Position numbers and translations under genes: made by a program. A DNA stretch of 64,000 nucleotides from Bacteroidales bacterium (lineage in GTDB: Bacteria > Bacteroidota > Bacteroidia > Bacteroidales > PUMT01), in contig SLOE01000084.1 in assembly GCA_007132715.1 (NCBI GenBank), positions 1 through 64,000 of the forward strand. Direction: 5' to 3'. Below, one piece after another: positions 61,445-64,000 of the stretch. The notes beneath the pieces were generated by a model that searched no databases, was not told the origin of the DNA, and worked only from the letters and a program-made list of their open reading frames with translations. Each line of letters opens with the position of its first letter. The first letter of the stretch is position 1.

Positions 61445-63076
61445 CTATCCTGCCGGTTTGATCCTGAGCTGCTGGCCCGGGTAGATCCGGTTGGCGTTAC
61501 TCAGACTGTTAAGCCTCAGTATGTCACGCTCACTAACTCCCGGGAACTGCCTCGCTATACCCCAAAGGGTATCTCCACGGCGAACCGTATAATAGAGAAA
61601 CTCTCCCGATTCGTCACTAACGACAGTAACATCAGCCCGGTTAGCTGATGGTGTCCTGCCGACACGTGCCTGTTTTGCTGCAAAGCTCAGATTGTTGACC
61701 TCATTATAATAATTGGTCTGATCTGAAGGCACGTATATTACAAGCCTCTGTCCTGTCCGTATAAGGTTGCCGCTTATACCGTTCCAGTGCCTCAGGTCGG
61801 ATACCCTGACATTGAACCATTGTGAAATAAATCCGAGATTATCGCCGCTTTTGACCGTATAATTCAACTGTGAGCGGCCTGCCGGCGGATCAGGCATCAC
61901 TCCGGGACGACCGGGTGCAACAACAAGGTTCTCCCGTCTCAGGTAATGATCTGCCCGGTACGCATAAACACTGTCGGCCAGGCCAACAAACCTGGTTGTC
62001 TCCCCTGCCGGCAGCCTTAAAGTAAAAGGTCTTTCATCTGCAGGGATCACATCGCGCCGGTACTGCGGGTTCATGTCCCTTATCATACTGACCGGAATAT
62101 CCAGTACCTCTGCAACCTGCATGAGATGAAGGTTCCTGTTAATAATCACAGTATCGGTAAAGAGGGGCAGTTCCAGGTCTGCCGGCCTCAGGGCATGCTC
62201 CGTGTAATAGTTCATTGCATATGTTGCAGCAATAAATGCAGGCACATAACCCCTTGTTTCCCTTGGCAGGAAATAGTAAATGCTCCAGTAATCCCTTGAG
62301 CCCCCTGCCCTTCTTATGGCCCTGTTAACATTACCCGGACCGCAGTTATAGGCGGCAAGGGCAAGTGTCCAGTCATTGTATATCTCAAACAGGTGTTTCA
62401 GGTACTTTGCGGCTGCATGTGTCGAAGCATACGGATCACGCCGCTCATCCACAAGTGAGTTCATTGTCAGGTTATACATCCTTGCCGTGCCGAACATAAA
62501 CTGCCAGATCCCCGTGGCACCGGCCCTTGATACAGCACGCGGATTGAGCGCAGATTCAACGACAGGCAGATACCTCAGTTCAAGCGGGATATCATAATAG
62601 TCCAGTATCTGCTCAAAGAGCGGAAAATAATACTCGGTCAGGGCAAGCATCACTTCCATCTGCTCCCTGCGGTTCACAGTATAGACATTGATATAGTTCC
62701 TTACAACATTGTTGAAGGAGAGATCAATTACAGACGGTAACCTTGCCAGCCTTTCTATATAAACCGAATCCGGGAAAGAGGGAATGACAAAATCAGAGCT
62801 GTCGCCAAGTGGCTCGGTCCTGATCCGGCGGGGAGCATTCCTGACGTACCAGAGGTTGAGCAGGCTGTCAAGATTGCTTTCAAAATCCAGTTCAACAGGA
62901 TCGGATATTTCAGGCATGGTCTCCTCTGCAGTGGCAATAATGCCTTCCGGCAGAGTGTCGTTTTCATGCACAGCGGTTCGACCAGGGAGAGTATCGGTTT
63001 CATCTCCCCGGGCAGTAAATGATATCAGAGAGAGAAATGCCAGGGTCGAACACAGGATGTATACAGGTCTTTTCAT
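61445..63076 (-). CDS. Lytic transglycosylase (MltD-like) with two LysM domains
   Basis: 'YLPVVESALNPRAVSRAGATGIWQFMFGTARMYNL', 'LALAAYNCGPGNVNRAI'; LysM 'YTVKSGDNLGFISQWF' and 'YTVRRGDTLWGIARQF'. Confidence 0.94.
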   Translation of the reverse strand: MKRPVYILCSTLAFLSLISFTARGDETDTLPGRTAVHENDTLPEGIIATAEETMPEISDPVELDFESNLDSLLNLWYVRNAPRRIRTEPLGDSSDFVIPSFPDSVYIERLARLPSVIDLSFNNVVRNYINVYTVNRREQMEVMLALTEYYFPLFEQILDYYDIPLELRYLPVVESALNPRAVSRAGATGIWQFMFGTARMYNLTMNSLVDERRDPYASTHAAAKYLKHLFEIYNDWTLALAAYNCGPGNVNRAIRRAGGSRDYWSIYYFLPRETRGYVPAFIAATYAMNYYTEHALRPADLELPLFTDTVIINRNLHLMQVAEVLDIPVSMIRDMNPQYRRDVIPADERPFTLRLPAGETTRFVGLADSVYAYRADHYLRRENLVVAPGRPGVMPDPPAGRSQLNYTVKSGDNLGFISQWFNVRVSDLRHWNGISGNLIRTGQRLVIYVPSDQTNYYNEVNNLSFAAKQARVGRTPSANRADVTVVSDESGEFLYYTVRRGDTLWGIARQFPGVSERDILRLNSLSNANRIYPGQQLRIKPAG

Positions 63077-63107
63077 ATCAGGCTCACAATTATCTGCTGC
63101 AAATATA

Positions 63108-63785
63108 TTAAAATTTCACACTGAACCTGACACCCATTCCGGGACTGAATCCCGGTTTTCCGGCAACCGGCTGACCGGGAAATGTCATAACGGGGCTGAC
63201 CTTCATCCCAAGATCCTCGCTCACATCGAACTCAAAAAAATGAGCATCTACGGTGGCCTCAATAATGTTGAGGGCGTAAAAGGCCGCGATCCAGATATAG
63301 GAGCGGTCACGCTGCCTGCGGTAGTAATCCCTGAACCTCTTCAGCACATCTTCGGTATACCTGAAATCACCTGCAAACTCATCTATTGTCTCCGGATTGC
63401 CGTCAATACGGAAACTATGCGCATTCCTGTATCTGGCATACTCATCATGGGTGAACATCGCATACCATGAGAGGGCGGCAAAACCGCCATATACAATAGG
63501 CACTTTCCAGTACCGGCGGTTATAAACCTGTCCAAGTCCGGGAAGAACCGCCGAATAGATAGCCGCTTTTCGCGGATCGGGAATAAACCGGTCATCACCT
63601 TCAAAAACGGTGACACCTGTATAAAGGGTGTCTTCCGGTGTCAGTGCTGCAGTTTGGGATCCGGGATCCGATCCTGCCACAAAGCCATCCTGTCCGGTTT
63701 GGCCGGCATAACCCTGATAGCCGGCCACAGTTGCAAGCAACAGTACCAGCTTGAAGATATATGAGTTTAGGGATCTTGTTATCAA
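63108..63785 (-). CDS. DUF5683 domain-containing protein
   Basis: 'DPRKAAIYSAVLPGLGQVYNRRYWKVPIVYGGFAALSWYAMFTHDEYARYRNA'; next to parB. Confidence 0.85.
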   Translation of the reverse strand: MITRSLNSYIFKLVLLLATVAGYQGYAGQTGQDGFVAGSDPGSQTAALTPEDTLYTGVTVFEGDDRFIPDPRKAAIYSAVLPGLGQVYNRRYWKVPIVYGGFAALSWYAMFTHDEYARYRNAHSFRIDGNPETIDEFAGDFRYTEDVLKRFRDYYRRQRDRSYIWIAAFYALNIIEATVDAHFFEFDVSEDLGMKVSPVMTFPGQPVAGKPGFSPGMGVRFSVKF

Positions 63786-63831
63786 AACGGTAAAAATTCA
63801 GGTACCTCTCAATAACGAACTGCGGGAGGAT

Positions 63832-64000
63832 TTAAGTATTGAGCTTGTCAAGCAATCCCACGATCCGTTCCAGTTCATCATTTGAGCCGAAAGGAATGAC
63901 TATCTTACCCTTGCCCTTTTCATTTCTCCTGAACTGAACATCGGTACCGAAATATCCTGCAAGGTGGTCACGTAGCGTTTCGTAGCCGTCAAGCTCACTC
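63832..64000 (-). CDS. parB: ParB C-terminus (partial, runs off window)
   Basis: Manual translation SELDGYETLRDHLAGYFGTDVQFRRNEKGKGKIVIPFGSNDELERIVGLLDKLNT*. Confidence 0.88.
   Translation of the reverse strand, partial: SELDGYETLRDHLAGYFGTDVQFRRNEKGKGKIVIPFGSNDELERIVGLLDKLNT

Overview
This 64 kb window is a Bacteroidota-type chromosomal segment. The evidence is the TAnnTTTG promoter motifs, the type-B T9SS sorting domain, the map-infA-rpmJ order, and the DUF4290-murA and ParB-DUF5683-MltD neighbourhoods. About 18 kb (10646-28731, minus strand) is a complete str/S10/spc/alpha ribosomal supercluster, rpsL through rplQ, followed by eno and a mitochondrial-type citrate synthase. The flanks carry ettA, a hybrid histidine kinase convergent with a beta-propeller/SpoIIE phosphatase, a GH3 lipoprotein, an EF-G paralog, mscS, a T9SS cargo protein, uvrD/pcrA, murA, grpE-dnaJ, a NatAB-like ABC exporter, ppx, a sigma54-type response regulator, aspA, a YceI-DUF5777-Rieske cluster, a long KamA-like radical SAM protein, hydF, a 16-residue repeat protein, an SGNH-MBOAT pair, a LysM transglycosylase, DUF5683 and the C-terminus of ParB. 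No CRISPR array, transposase, prophage, rRNA or convincing tRNA was seen. The best second-look items are: an EF-G paralog with GTPase signature losses 4 kb from canonical fusA; a hybrid kinase with a degenerate ATPase domain; a sigma54 activator with no DNA-binding domain and a GAFTSA loop; a 12-copy 16-to-14-residue repeat protein; the mitochondrial-type citrate synthase; the YceI-DUF5777-Rieske operon; and two intergenic repeat families flanking one membrane-protein gene. All family calls come from reading motifs by eye; no database search was run.
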